From Paroedura picta (lineage: Eukaryota > Chordata > Lepidosauria > Squamata > Gekkonidae), in contig NC_135379.1 of NCBI RefSeq assembly GCF_049243985.1, positions 30,079,001 through 30,143,000 of the forward strand: a DNA stretch of 64,000 nt, in the 5' to 3' direction. Position 1 is the stretch's first letter. Each line of letters opens with the position of its first letter. Under the pieces are notes generated by a model, which worked only from the letters and a program-made list of their open reading frames with translations, did not search any database and was not told where the DNA came from. Both the position numbers and the translations under genes were made by a program. Shown here one piece after another: positions 45,714 to 56,695 of the stretch.

Positions 45714-46618
45714 GACACTTACTCGCTGCTGCCCAAAGTTTACAACCTAAAAGTCACCACATAGGAGCTACAGAGAGGTGGGGGAGGAGGATGGGGAAAG
45801 GACATGAATTCCATGCAGTGAAAACTTCTGATGACTTCTGAGTTGACTGTTGTTGGAACCTAGTCAAGCCTAAAGTCCTTTCGATGAACAAAATCTGAGT
45901 CCAGGGCTGATTCTGCACTTCATTTATTCTGTTGTGGATCCTGCTGAATTCAGATCGATTGGAACTCGGGTCTTCCTCTATCCCCCCCCCCAATTGAAAC
46001 AGAAAGTGTTCTGCATGTGATTGGGAAAGCTCAGAAGGGGGGGGGTCAAATGCAGCCTCTTTCGTTCTTTTCTTGAAGGAGGGGGGCTCAGAATTGGAGA
46101 CAGCAGAGGAGTGGGAATAAATCTCTCTTCTACTGAAAGAAGTTAGGGCTTCTGGAGCTTCTGCTGAGAGAAGTTTGGATTTACCCTTTAAGGGAAGCCT
46201 TGCAACATGGGAGAAAGGAAGTCTTTGAACTGGCCAATCAGGGCTTTTCTACAGCATTGGCGGTATCGGCAGCAAGTTATTTTGGGGAAAGCAGACAGGC
46301 TGCATGCTTAGCCATGCCAGTTTTTCAAATATCGAGGGTTATATCCACTCCAGGATATCACGGGGGAAAGGTAGGGTCACTCCACATCAATCATGCTTGT
46401 TGTAGAGGGAAAATTTAAATCACCCAAAATCAAACTAGAGATTGCATTCAGCGTAGATGGCAGGGATTGAATCAACCTGGGATTGGAATAAAAGCTTTGT
46501 GCTGATTCAGCCCAGGAGCACCTTAAAGACCAGTCCAAATTCCCCAGCTATTAGGTTCAAACAGGAATTATTGTCAGCCTTTATCGACAGGTCCAAAGGT
46601 GGGAAGAATGTCTCAAAG
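45714..46618. other. intergenic, nothing recognised
   Basis: Mixed sequence with C/G runs at 45980-45990 and 46037-46044. No gene. Confidence 0.45.
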
Positions 46619-46866
46619 AAGGAAGAGGAGAAGCTGACTTTTTATACCCTGCTTTTTATTACTCAAAGGAGTCCCAAAGTGGCTTACAAACCCCTTTTCC
46701 TTCCTCTCCCCACAACAGACACCCTGTGAGGTAGTGGGACTGAGAACAGCCCTAGGGGAACTGTGACTAGGTCACCCAGCTGGCTGCAGGTGGAGGAATG
46801 GGGAATCAAACCCAGTTCTACAGATGAGAACCCTCCACTCTTAACCACCCCACAACACTGGCTCTC
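46619..46866 (-). mobile_element. tRNA-derived SINE, (TTC)n-tailed family
   Basis: Reverse copy with ccccacaacagacaccctgt and cacccagctggctgcaggtg. Diverged, tail reduced. Confidence 0.75.
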
Positions 46867-47055
46867 CCCTGGTACCTTCTATCCCAAGCGTAAGTGCTTT
46901 ATCTTCATTGATATTTATATTTGATTATGTAAGCTTTGATTTATACCCTGGGGAATGTTATTGGTCTTTAAGGTACTAGTGAACTTGAATTTCGTTCTAC
47001 TACCACAGATTCACAGGGCTCCCGACTTGTATTGTTTTTATTGTTTTATTGTGAA

Positions 47056-47335
47056 GAGCCTCTTGTGACGCAGGGTGGTAAGGCAGCAGAAATGCTGTCT
47101 GAAGCTGTCTGACCATGAGGCTGGAGTTCAATCCCAGCAGCCGGCTCAAGGTTGACTCAGCCTTCCATCCTTCCGAGGTCGGTAAAATTAGTACCCAGCT
47201 TGCTGGGGGGTAAACGGTAATGACTGGGGAAGGCACTGGCAAATCACCCCGTATTGAGTCTGCCATGAAAACGCTGGAGGGTATCACCCCAAGGCTCAGG
47301 CATGACCCGGTGCTTGCACAGGGGATACCTTTACC
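47056..47335 (+). mobile_element. Sauria-SINE-like element with 11-bp target duplication
   Basis: gagcctcttgtgacgcaggg at the head and gcttgcacaggggatacctt at the tail. Flanks tttattgtgaa at 47045-47055 and 47336-47346. Its CTCF-like core is changed to CGCTGGAGGGTATC. Confidence 0.85.
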
Positions 47336-47439
47336 TTTATTGTGAACTGCTGTGAGTCTCTTTGAGAGCAGAGGTATACAAGTCCAAAAACAAACAAACA
47401 AACTCCCTCAGAATATCAGTAGCTGGATAAGGTAGCCTG

Positions 47440-47790
47440 AACCATTTAATTTTATTGTACAGGGCAACATCATAAAACATAATAAAATTATGCACCCTGG
47501 TGGCAAAACTAATCTCCCACCCTGCTCAACAGGCCTCCAATAACAGGCCTCCTTGAGGTATAGATGGTAGGGGAGTGGCAGCTGTCCTTGCCGTTTCCAG
47601 GACCTCAACCACAGACCCAGCTGAAGAGCTCTGTCTTGAAGGCCTTGGGGAACTGCAAAGTTCCAAACAGGGCCCTCAGCCCTCATGGGAGCTCATTACG
47701 CCAGGTTGAAGACAGGACAGAAAAGGCCCTGGTCAAGGCCAGGCATGCCTCCTGTGGCAAAAATGTTGTGTAGGACTTCATTGGCAATGT
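47440..47790. mobile_element. unclassified interspersed repeat fragment
   Basis: Contains gaagagctctgtcttgaagg, gggccctcagccctcatggg and aaaaggccctggtcaaggcc, phrases I associate with a common squamate repeat. The class is not determinable here. Confidence 0.4.
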
Positions 47791-49199
47791 CCCACAGATT
47801 TAAAGAGAACCTCCTTTCCTAGACAAATTCTACGGAAGTGATTTCTACCAAAATGTGAATAGCTTTGCTAACCGAGAGACTTTAATGGTTGGGTTTGTCA
47901 TCACTGGTATGAAGTACTTCTTCCTCTACCATGGATATTAATGGGACATAGTATGCAAGCCTGTATATGCTTCCTTGGAAGGAAGTGAATTGATTTCTTC
48001 AGTAAATGTTTCTAAAAATGGTCGTCCTAAATGTGCTTCACTATTTGACTCGGTTGTTCTTGCGGCCCCAACCCATAACACACTTGCAGGGCCATTTACT
48101 GGCTGTAACAGCCCTTGATGCAGCAGGGCTGGTGTCTCCAGACCCGGGAAGCCCCACCCTGCTGAAAGCCAATAGCAAACAAAAGCAAGATTCCAGCTAG
48201 CAAAGAGTGTTTCTGGTGGCCGATTATAGGGTTTCTTCTACATGTGACATTTGCAAATCTCCTCTGCCTCCTTCCCCATGGTGCACAAAGTAGGGTTAAT
48301 GATAGCCCCTCCCCCCCAAATAAAGGAAAAACTAAATCTTTCAGGTATGGAAGACATTTCAGGAATGCAGATTTTTGGCTGGGTTGTTCTCTCGACTCTC
48401 CGAAGGATACATTCGAAGGACAGCAGTGCTTCCATCAGGGGAGCAGTTCCTTGTCTGGTTGTGGGTGGATTTCTTCTCCTGGTTTTTGGGTTTTGTTTAA
48501 CTTCCACACACCAAGAAGTCTTTTCACTTAAAGCCAGAAGCTTTGGACATGCTTGGCTTTCACCCTTCGGTGTCTCTGTCATCTTTTGTTAATTGGAACC
48601 ACGATTTTATTATTGTTTTTTTTAGGTTGCCTTTTATTGTTTCAGAGTCTGCTGAACCTTTGCATCCAGGAAGGCCGGAGGGTCGGAAGAGTTCCTGCAA
48701 TCTCCTTGCCTTTTACAAGTCTGTCTTTAGGTTCTGTAGTCTCCTTCCAAAAACGTGGGGCTCCTTCTCTAGATGTTTGCCGTCTTCAATTCGTGGCGAT
48801 GCAAGAAACACACAACGTTAGTGGTGGGGGAGGGGGAGGGGGAGCCTGGCTAAGGGCTGTACCTTGAGGCTCAGCAATGATTTCGCTTTGATCTGGTTTC
48901 TAATGAATCTCTTTCCTTAGCCAAAGCAGGACAGCTCATTACTTGGGGCTCTTGCCTTTCAGCTCTACCAAGTTTTGGAAGCCAACCAAAGCGAAGGACC
49001 TCCCCCGCCCCCCGCCCCAACAGTCTGATATCCAAGAAGGGAATATGGTCTCCTACTAAAAATGGGCGTAAAGAAGACAGCTTGTGGGCAGGAGAGAGAG
49101 AGGTAGGAGCAGTGAACACAATTCTTCCTACTCCTTTTGTGGACATTTGTCTCCCTCTGGCATAGTAACAACTAGCCGTCGGTATTTCACCTTTTAGAA
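47791..49199. other. intergenic, nothing recognised
   Basis: Unique sequence, repeat-free by eye. Open frames up to 114 codons have no family features. Confidence 0.45.
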
Positions 49200-49560
49200 A
49201 ACGACACTTACATCGCCGATCTCATGTTGGCTGTAAAGGTGAAACTTTCCCCCGGTAACTGAGGGCAGCAGGAGAAGAACCGACGAGAGGCCAGGCGCCT
49301 TCTCCTTCGGTGGCGCATTAGACACACACGCACACACACAAAACCCGCCTGCCCCGCCGTTCTTTGGCGGGGGGGGGGGGGGCTGAGTGGGCGGGGTCTG
49401 GGCAGGCAGCCTCTGCAATCGCCTCGCGGGAGAATCCGCCTCGACGACGAACGTTGGCAACTGGAGCTTAAGCTGCGCTGTTTCAAGGCGGGGCCGCGTT
49501 GTCGCCGTCTGTTTGCTGACAAGCCCGCTTCTTCTCTACCTGGGAAAGTGTGCTCGCACG
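49200..49560. other. small G+C-rich, CpG-rich island
   Basis: About 350 bp with dense CpG, a G-run (49369-49382) and (CA)n at 49322-49340. It is unique DNA inside the repeat-rich part. Function unknown. Confidence 0.45.
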
Positions 49561-49562
49561 CC

Positions 49563-49653
49563 TTGGACCTTAAATAAAATTAGGCTGGTCTTACAGGTGC
49601 CGCTGGACTCAAACATTGCTTCAGACCAACGCGGCTACCCACCTGAATGTATC
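49563..49653. mobile_element. short reptile repeat ('gtgctactggactc' family), reverse
   Basis: ggtcttacaggtgccgctgg followed by cagaccaacgcggctaccca. Tail then head in reverse orientation, canonical order. Confidence 0.8.
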
Positions 49654-50204
49654 TAGCAATAAAAGGAACCCCCGCCCCTGCGATGGAGGGCCGGTGTGGT
49701 GAAAGGGACGAGGCTCGGGGAGGTTCTGGGTCCAGTCGCCGTGTCCCTGCACCCTGGTGTCTCAGGTAGCAGTCAGACCCCAATGCTCCTCGGAAGAAGA
49801 GCAAAGAAACTCAGCTTACTATCCGATGAAATTGGTTGATGGCTGAAGACACACACACTCTTTCCTGGACTCCACTTTCTCTTCTGTCCACATGGTAGGA
49901 AGAGAGAGTAGCCCTGTTCTCAAGCTATAGTGAACCCAGGTGCGCTGGATTTGTGTCTGTGTGTCTGCCTTGATTCATTCTCCTATGATATTGACCGGGC
50001 ATGATTTACACTCCATATTTATCCGGGTTTTGCTTGCAAAATGAACTGGTGCTGGCTCCTTCTTGCCAACAGAGGTAGGCACAGACATGCAATAGGTAAA
50101 CAGGGCTACACCCAGGCACAAGTACAGAACTTGGTCGAGCCAAAAGCACCCCGTGATCTTTAGTATGTAGGCTGAAGAATTAAGTGCTCCTGTGTCGTTG
50201 GGCT
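49654..50204. other. intergenic, nothing recognised
   Basis: Short unique stretch. No gene. Confidence 0.45.
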
Positions 50205-50350
50205 TTGTGAGGTATATGTGTCTTGGATCAGACTAGGGGCCCATCTAATCCAGCATCCGGGCTCACGTAGCAGCCAACCAATAACTCTGGAGTACCAAGA
50301 ACAGGGCGTAGAGGTCTGATGTTTTTTCCTAGTTTTGGGGAAGTAATCTT
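50205..50350 (+). mobile_element. interspersed repeat fragment of uncertain class
   Basis: ttggatcagactaggggccc, then atctaatccagcatccgggc and caataactctggagtaccaa. This is a phrase set common in squamate repeats. The ends are not clear. Confidence 0.45.
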
Positions 50351-50401
50351 TAGTCATCATCTTTTAGCCTGATAGCTCTATCCTCTGCAGAATAGAATTA
50401 A

Positions 50402-50612
50402 AGCCAGTTTGGTACTTCCAATCTGGCAAACCGGGTTCGATTCGGTACTCCCCCACATGCAGCCAGCTGGGTGGCCTTGGGCTCGCCACAGCACTGATAA
50501 AACTGTTCTGACCGAGCAGCAATATCAGGGCTCTCTCAGCCTCATCTACCTCACAGGATGTCTGTTATGGGTAGAGAAAAGCGGCATATAAGAACCAATT
50601 CTTCTTCCTCTT
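50402..50612 (+). mobile_element. tRNA-derived SINE, (TTC)n-tailed family, 5' deletion
   Basis: gccagtttggta at the head, B-box-like gggttcgattcggt, ctgataaaactgttctgacc, and the tail gcggcatataagaaccaatt followed by cttcttcctctt. Confidence 0.85.
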
Positions 50613-51430
50613 AAAAGCTGGTTAGGAAGTATTTTCTTTTGTCCCACCCGGATCTGCTGCCCCTCAGTTTCGTTGGACGCCTCAGCTTGGGAGAGAGTTC
50701 TCTCTGTCCACTTTCTGCACGCTTCATGTCACCCATAGTCACCTCTTTTCAAAACTCTTCATTCTGCCCTCATAAGAAAGCTCTTCGCTATCCCGGGTAC
50801 CTTCTAGATGGGAGACTATAAATGTGAACCCCCTCCATTTTGGACACCCTCTGCCTATAAATAATTCTTTCAGCAAGGGCGGTGGGGTAGCTTTCCAAGG
50901 AGACACGCCGCTTGGCCACGCCCCTGGACCGGAGAACCTTCCGCACGTGTCTGGCTGCGCTTCCAGACGGGCTGGCTGCGGCTATTCCGCCCACAATCAG
51001 AGAAAGTCTTTCTGCACTTGGCCCAAAATCACCCTTTTAACAAGATGCCAAATGAGACCTACACCTTCCTTTCACTCACGGTCACTGTTTCATGAACGTT
51101 GGGCTGCCAGGTCGCCATCTTTCAGGGAAAGCTCCCCCCCACCCCCATTGCGTCTCCGATGAAATTTCTCGCAGCAGGGAAATGATATTTGTGTTCAAGG
51201 ATGGGAAGTGGCCTCGGGGAGGGGGAGGGGGAGGGGGAGGGGGAGGGGGAGGGGGAGGGGGGGGAGGGAGGAGCTCCGAGGCGCTGTAGGCGAGGAGAGA
51301 TGTTGGGGCGATCGGCGGGGCAAGGGGGTGTTCAGACTTCTGGGCGGTGGGAGAAGAAAGTAGCAGAGCCGGGACCCCTCCTGCTCAGGCAAGGTTTAGC
51401 AGCCGCGAACAATGGCCATCGCCGAAGATA
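50613..51430. other. intergenic unique block with G-rich repeat
   Basis: Moderately CpG-rich. Includes seven or more GGGGGA units at 51217-51262, G-quadruplex-prone. No gene: the poly-Gly open frames over it are artefacts. Confidence 0.5.
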
Positions 51431-51503
51431 AATTCAAATAAGCAGCCGTGTTGGTCTGAAGTAGCACAATACAACTGTTGGTCTTAAAGGTGCTACTGGA
51501 CTC
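51431..51503. mobile_element. short reptile repeat, head-forward/tail-reversed form
   Basis: Forward head (agcagccgtgttggtctgaa) joined directly to a reversed tail (ttggtcttaaaggtgctact). The usual order would have both in one direction. Confidence 0.7.
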
Positions 51504-51727
51504 ATCGCCGAAGAGGCAGGGTACAGACGGAGAAGCAATGAAGGCACAGCGGCTTGTTGGTTTCAAGGAACGTTCGTAACAATCAAGGGCCCAGGAGAGC
51601 CTGTTTTGACTTGTGGGTCTGTACTGCGGCATAAAATTAGGGTTGCCGACTGATGGGGGCGGGGGAGTCTGTCGTGTGACTGTCTGGAGAACTTAACCGT
51701 GGTCGCTTTCCACAGAACAGAGCCAAA

Positions 51728-51845
51728 TTCAGGTGGGGAGCCCTGTTGGTCTGCAGAGGCAGAGCAAAGTTTGAGTCCAGTTGGCACTTTTAAGACTTTG
51801 AATAAAACTTGGTCAGTCTTAAAAATGCCACTGGTTGCAAACTCT
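51728..51845. mobile_element. short reptile repeat, fold-back form
   Basis: Forward head and tail to 51796, then a reversed tail. Arms 51768-51796 and 51816-51843 are imperfect complements around a 19-nt loop. Confidence 0.7.
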
Positions 51846-52038
51846 GATCCACATAACAGAGACAAATAGTCTCTCATGCCATGGAGGCACATCAAGCCGC
51901 TGAGAAAGGCGCAGCAGCAGTTATCTCTTGAAAAGCTGGCAACTCTACTTGCAGCTTCCCGTTGGGCAGAGTCTTTGGTTCCCAGACGCAGCAGGAAGGG
52001 GTTTTTTTCTTTAAAAAGAATGACTCTTTACATCGTTA
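51846..52038. other. short unique linker
   Basis: Nothing recognised. Confidence 0.4.
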
Positions 52039-52152
52039 GATTCAAATGAGTAGCCGTGTTGGTCTGAAGTAGCACTCCGATGCGTGCTTGCCCTCGAAAG
52101 TTCACACCTTGAATAAATCTTTGTTGGTCTTAAAGGTGCTACTGGACTCTGG
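52039..52152. mobile_element. short reptile repeat, head-forward/tail-reversed form
   Basis: gagtagccgtgttggtctga, then tcgaaagttcacaccttgaa and ggtcttaaaggtgctactgg. Same inverted arrangement as at 51.43 kb but with a longer tail. Confidence 0.75.
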
Positions 52153-52317
52153 TTTTATTTACATCGTAGAAATTCCATACCAGAAAGAAGTTACTTCAGC
52201 CAGCGAACAGTTAAATTCACCATCTCCATGCCAGAAAAAGCTGACAATCCTGTTCACAAAGCAGGCGTGACCCCTTAAAAATGGGAATATTTTCTCAAGA
52301 AAAAGACAAGTAGCACA

Positions 52318-52362
52318 TCTCTCTCTCTCTCTCTCTCTGTATGTGTGTGTGTGTGTGTGTGC
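52318..52362. repeat. (CT)n(TG)n compound microsatellite
   Basis: Pure CT units, then TG units after one interruption. Confidence 0.9.
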
Positions 52363-52606
52363 CTTTTTGTCAGTTTTCTCTCCGGGGACATTCCAGGTAT
52401 TGGTGCAAAGCGAACAGGTTTCACCTCCTGTCTCTGCCACAGACTCTCACCTTCAAAACCAACTAGGTCCCACAGTTCCACTTCTGTTAAACCAAGATGA
52501 TTTCTGCATGCAGGGCTGATGGAAAGCAGGTGGGAAACTGATCCTAGTCGCGAGAAAATCTGCCAGTGAACTCCAGAGAAATTTTAAAAATTCCTTGTTT
52601 GTGACC

Positions 52607-52695
52607 ATTGTCTGAGGAAGAGCGCTTGCGCACGAAAGCTCCCGCCTTGAATAAATCTTCGTTGGTCTTAAAGGTGCCTTTGGGCTCAAATTGTG
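52607..52695. mobile_element. short reptile repeat ('gtgctactggactc' family), reverse
   Basis: gaggaagagcgcttgcgcac, gccttgaataaatcttcgtt and ggtcttaaaggtgcctttgg: the reversed tail half, head lost. Confidence 0.75.
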
Positions 52696-52949
52696 TTGTT
52701 TATGAAAGGATTTCAGACAGACTATGGGTGGCTCGTGGGGCTACCTATCCCTTGAGAAAAGCGGATCTAAGCGCTTTCCCACTCCTTTGAGGGGCGAGGG
52801 AGGAGGGCTCGCCTATGTACTCGAACACCTCCCGAGGCTCTTTGAACAAATATTTAGTTTCCAAGTAATAAATTCACGTAATGCAAAGAAAAAGCTTTTA
52901 GGCGCTCCGGTCGAGACTTCTCCCTCTTCGCGGTAGGCGCTCAGAACCA

Positions 52950-53500
52950 CCAGGTTGGTAAACTCGCCTTTCACTGCAGTGGTAATTTAAACCAGGGACA
53001 GGCAGCCAAAACAGATCTGACCCTACCGATCGGGGAGCTTCCCCCCACCCCCTAATGTTTAACTTCGTCGCGGTAGAAACTTTTAACTCCGCTTTGGTGG
53101 GTCCCCTTTGAAGGGAACTCCCTAGCAGTTCAGATAGCCGAGCGTGTCTTTAACAGTGCAAAAGGCCTCTCAAAAATCAATTACAGGCGGCCATAAAAGG
53201 TCATTTGGGCGGCATTTTATCCTCTTTGCAGGAGAGGAGAGATTTCTGTGCACCCGTGTCCCATCGCCGCCGCTCATTTACCCTCCTTTCCCTCCAAACC
53301 TCGCGTCTCCCTTGCAGACTGTAAGACCTCCGGGCAGGGATGTGTCATCTCCATATTCCGGGCACTTTGTACCATTGGGGCGGGCGGGAGTGTGTGTGTG
53401 TGTGTGTGAATCTTTATCGGATAACTGCAGCCTGCTTCTGTCTTGTTTTAAACCCGGAGGGTCATCGTTTATCACATGTGTTTTGATTTTGGAATAGGAA
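52950..53500. promoter_or_regulatory. unique island in repeat-dense DNA, candidate regulatory element
   Basis: 550 bp without repeats, in contrast to both sides. Contains ATCAATTA (about 53176), a perfect CArg/SRF-type box CCATAAAAGG (53191-53200), GGCATTTTATCC (53211-53222), and GGGGCGGGCGG next to a (TG)n (53391-53409). Survival of an intact unique block among insertions suggests constraint. Role inferred. Confidence 0.4.
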
Positions 53501-53771
53501 AGGAGGTTGAGGAAGTAGTGCCTCCCTTATAGGATTAAGTAGATTTAAACTGGTCTACATGGAAATAAGTTTTTAGGATTGCACTGTGAAAAGCAAAGAA
53601 AAACAAACCTCACCTCAATGAGTTGGGGACACTGGTAGAGGCAATCCAAGAGGTGTTTCTTTTAATTTATGCATTTATTTTTCTCCCCAATGGGGACCCC
53701 AAAAGTCTAACAACTTTGTTCACCTCCACTCCATTTGATTCAGGGCTTGATCCTAGCAAGTTTACCAGATA

Positions 53772-53970
53772 GGGGGACCGAGTATTTGCTTTGCTTGTTG
53801 AAGGTCTCAGTTGATGGTTCAGTCCCTGGTGTCTCCAGCTTAATGGATCAGGTTGTGAGTGATGGGAAAGTCCTCTGCCTGTCCCTGGAGAGCCTCCTCC
53901 AGTCTGAGTAGACAAGTCCTGACCTGGACGGACCAATGGTCTGATTCATATAAGGCAGCTTCCTGTGTTC
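53772..53970 (+). mobile_element. tRNA-derived SINE of a third family
   Basis: B-box-like ggttcagtccctgg (53816-53829), then ccctggagagcctcctccag and the 3' end ctgattcatataaggcagct followed by tcctgtgttc. This matches a widespread squamate SINE in which the last phrase is diagnostic. Confidence 0.75.
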
Positions 53971-54900
53971 ATGGCGAAAGGGGGAATATGAATACAGGTT
54001 TCCCACAGTCTAGTCCAACCCATTGCTCTGGATGAAAGGAGTAATAGACAGCATTAATAGGAGACACATTCCATATCCATGCACAAATTTCAGACGAGTT
54101 TATGGCAAGTGTGGCTCAATCTCTCCCTTGTTTTTCTTTAAGTCTGGCAGAGCACAGCTAAAATGCTACTGACATGCACTCTGTTGCGCTAGATAGTGGA
54201 AGCACTCAACACTAGAAAGACTCTTCTACATGGCACAGAACAGTTCAATAGGTGAAGCTTTCAAAGTCAGATGAAGCTTTACATGCTAGATTTCTGACTG
54301 TTACATTGTTGTTAAAAGTAGAGTAGCTCCACAAGGCAACCCTGGTTGCCCCCCCCCCCACACACCTCTGGGAGCTTAGGGCTGTTTCAGGAGAAGTCTT
54401 AGCCCAAAAAGACTTTGAAGTTTGCTCCAAGAGACTCACTTCTTCCTGTTACAAGAACTCCAGCCAATGCAGGAGTTACAGCGCTCTGATGGGCGAGTAA
54501 GAAGGTAGCTGAAAGGTTTCACATCACTCCTGCAACATCCATCCACATTTATAGGCTGAATGAAACAGAAGGTGAGACAGGGCTTTCTAAAGGAAGGGAG
54601 CTTTCAGTAGAGCCATCAAGCTGTCACCACAGTAATAAAGGTGTGACACATAAGGAGGGACTAGAAAGAGAATGAGTTTAATTTCCTGGCTCCAGACAAG
54701 TTACACTACCAGAATTTCCCCTGCTCGTTAAAAAGTCCAGCAAAACCATCAAGCAGAATCATGGCTTACAGAACAACCGATTTCATGTTGCAGGGGTGGG
54801 GGGACTCCCCATATAGTTCATGTATATCCAAAAATAGCAACTTATGGAAATGATGAACTCAGATTGTTCCTCTTTAACTAGTGAGGTTTGCATGTGTGTG
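53971..54900. other. intergenic, nothing recognised
   Basis: Unique or decayed sequence with a C-run at 54350-54359. No gene. Confidence 0.45.
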
Positions 54901-54902
54901 CG

Positions 54903-54903
<1 letters not shown>

Positions 54904-54941
<38 letters not shown>

Positions 54942-54999
54942 GTGTATACACACACGTGTGTGTATGCACATGCATGTACACACACACACACACACACAC
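54904..54999. repeat. (CTGT)n ... (AC)n microsatellite block
   Basis: About ten CTGT units at 54904-54942, then TG/CA dinucleotides to 54999. It abuts an inverted L2 fragment. Confidence 0.9.
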
Positions 55000-55001
55000 C
55001 A

Positions 55002-55064
55002 TCAAAGCTTCCTCCCAGAATAGCAGGAGCTGATATGCAAAGACCTTTTCAACCACCTTGCCCA
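55002..55064 (-). mobile_element. L2 LINE fragment, inverted relative to its neighbour
   Basis: On minus it reads in frame GKVVEKVFAYQLLLFWEEAL, a reverse-transcriptase segment. It pairs with the plus-strand copy at 55080-55142 at roughly 85% identity across 63 bp, with a 15-bp spacer. Confidence 0.7.
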
Positions 55065-55079
55065 AAACACACATATTTC

Positions 55080-56262
55080 TGGGCAAGGTGGTTGACATGG
55101 CCTCTGCACATCAGCTCCCGGTGTTCTTGGAGGAAGCTTTGACACTCAATCCATACCAGTCGGGGTTCCATCTTGGCCACAGGGTGGAGATGGTGTTAGT
55201 TGCCCTAATGGATGACTTCCAGTGTTAGCTGGATAAGGGCGATTCAGCTATTATTATATTAGATCTGTTAGCCATGTTTGATATGGTCAATCACAAGCTC
55301 CTAGCTTGATGTGGTCAATCACCACCTCACTGGGACTGGGATTCATGAGATAGCCCTTAGTGGCTGGTCTCTTTCCTTCAAAACCGGACACAGAGGCTGC
55401 AGTGGGGGAAGAGTTCTACAGGGGGCGGTTCTCTCTCCCAAGCTCTTCAACATCTTCATGTGCTCTCTGGCACAGCTGGTCCAGAATTTGGGGCTGGGCT
55501 GTCATCAGTATGCAGCTCTATCTCCTAATGAACAGCTGCATGAACTCCTCCAGAAACATTTGCCAGATATTTGGAAGCCATAGCTGGATGGCTCACCTGA
55601 GACTCAACCCCTTCAAGACAGGGATCCTGTGGCTGGGGAGGAAGAGGGCAGATCAGGAAGGCAGCAGATTAGCCTGGCAGCTTACCATCTCACCCTTTGC
55701 CAGGAATTTGGTCATGATCCTCAGTACCTTCCTTTCAATGGAGGCACAGGTCATGAAAGTAGCCCACCGAGCATTTTTCCATTTTTCCATCTTCACTAGC
55801 ACCCTACCTGTCCTCAGAACACCTAGCTGCAGTGATCCATACAACTGTCACCTCCAGGATTGATTTCTGTAACTCGCTCTATGCAGGCCTTCCTTTGTCC
55901 TTGACCAGAAATTGCAGCTGGTACAAAATGAAGCTGCTAGGGTTCTCACTGGAACATGTTGGATGACCCATACTTTCTAGTTTCTGCAAGGTCTGCAAGG
56001 CCGAGCTCTTCTGCCAGATCTTTGATTGAGATCAGAGCAAGGAAAATCTAGTGCCCCCTCCATATTTAGCTACATCCACATAGCAGGCCCCCATACCCCT
56101 GAAGTACTGGGTGGGAGGTCAGGGTTTTTAGCTTGCTGATGGTTATTGTGGGTTTTAATATTGTTTTACTTTTTACGTGGGTTTTTAATGTCTGTAACCT
56201 AACATGAGATGGTTTCTGATAGCAGCAGGAAACAAATCTAAATAATAAATAAATAATACATT
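55080..56262 (+). mobile_element. L2-type LINE, 5'-truncated, decayed
   Basis: Reverse-transcriptase motifs are readable in pieces: GKVVDMASAHQLPVFLEEAL, NPYQSGFHLGHRVEMVLVAL, VLSPKLFNIF and LGCHQYA. Then comes the L2 C-terminal/3' region with cgagctcttctgccagatct and a tail taaataataaataaataata at 56239-56258. Several frame interruptions and an internal loss mark it as long dead. Confidence 0.8.
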
Positions 56263-56275
56263 TGTGTGTGTATAA

Positions 56276-56563
56276 AAAGGTAAAGGTCATGCAAGCACCG
56301 AGTCATGTCTGACCCTTGGGGTGATGCCCTCTAGTGTTTTCATGGCAGACTCAATACGGGGTGGTTTGCCAGTGCTTTCCCCAGTCATTACCGTTTACCC
56401 CCCCCCCCCCCCGCAGCAAGCTGGGTACTCATTTTACCGACCTCGGAAGGGTGGAAGGCTGAGTCGACCTTGAGCTGGCCGCTGGGATTGAACTCCCAGC
56501 CTCATGGGCAGAGCTTTCAGACTGCATGTCTGCTGCCTTACCACTCTGTGCCACAAGAGGCTC
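56276..56563 (-). mobile_element. Sauria-SINE-like element, reverse
   Basis: From aaaggtaaaggtcatgcaag (its 3' end) to gccacaagaggctc (its 5' end). A 15-C run (56398-56412) sits in the middle. On minus it carries ACACTAGAGGGCAT, 12 of 14 matches to the CTCF core. Its 5' end abuts the hexamer array. Confidence 0.85.
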
Positions 56564-56695
<132 letters not shown>

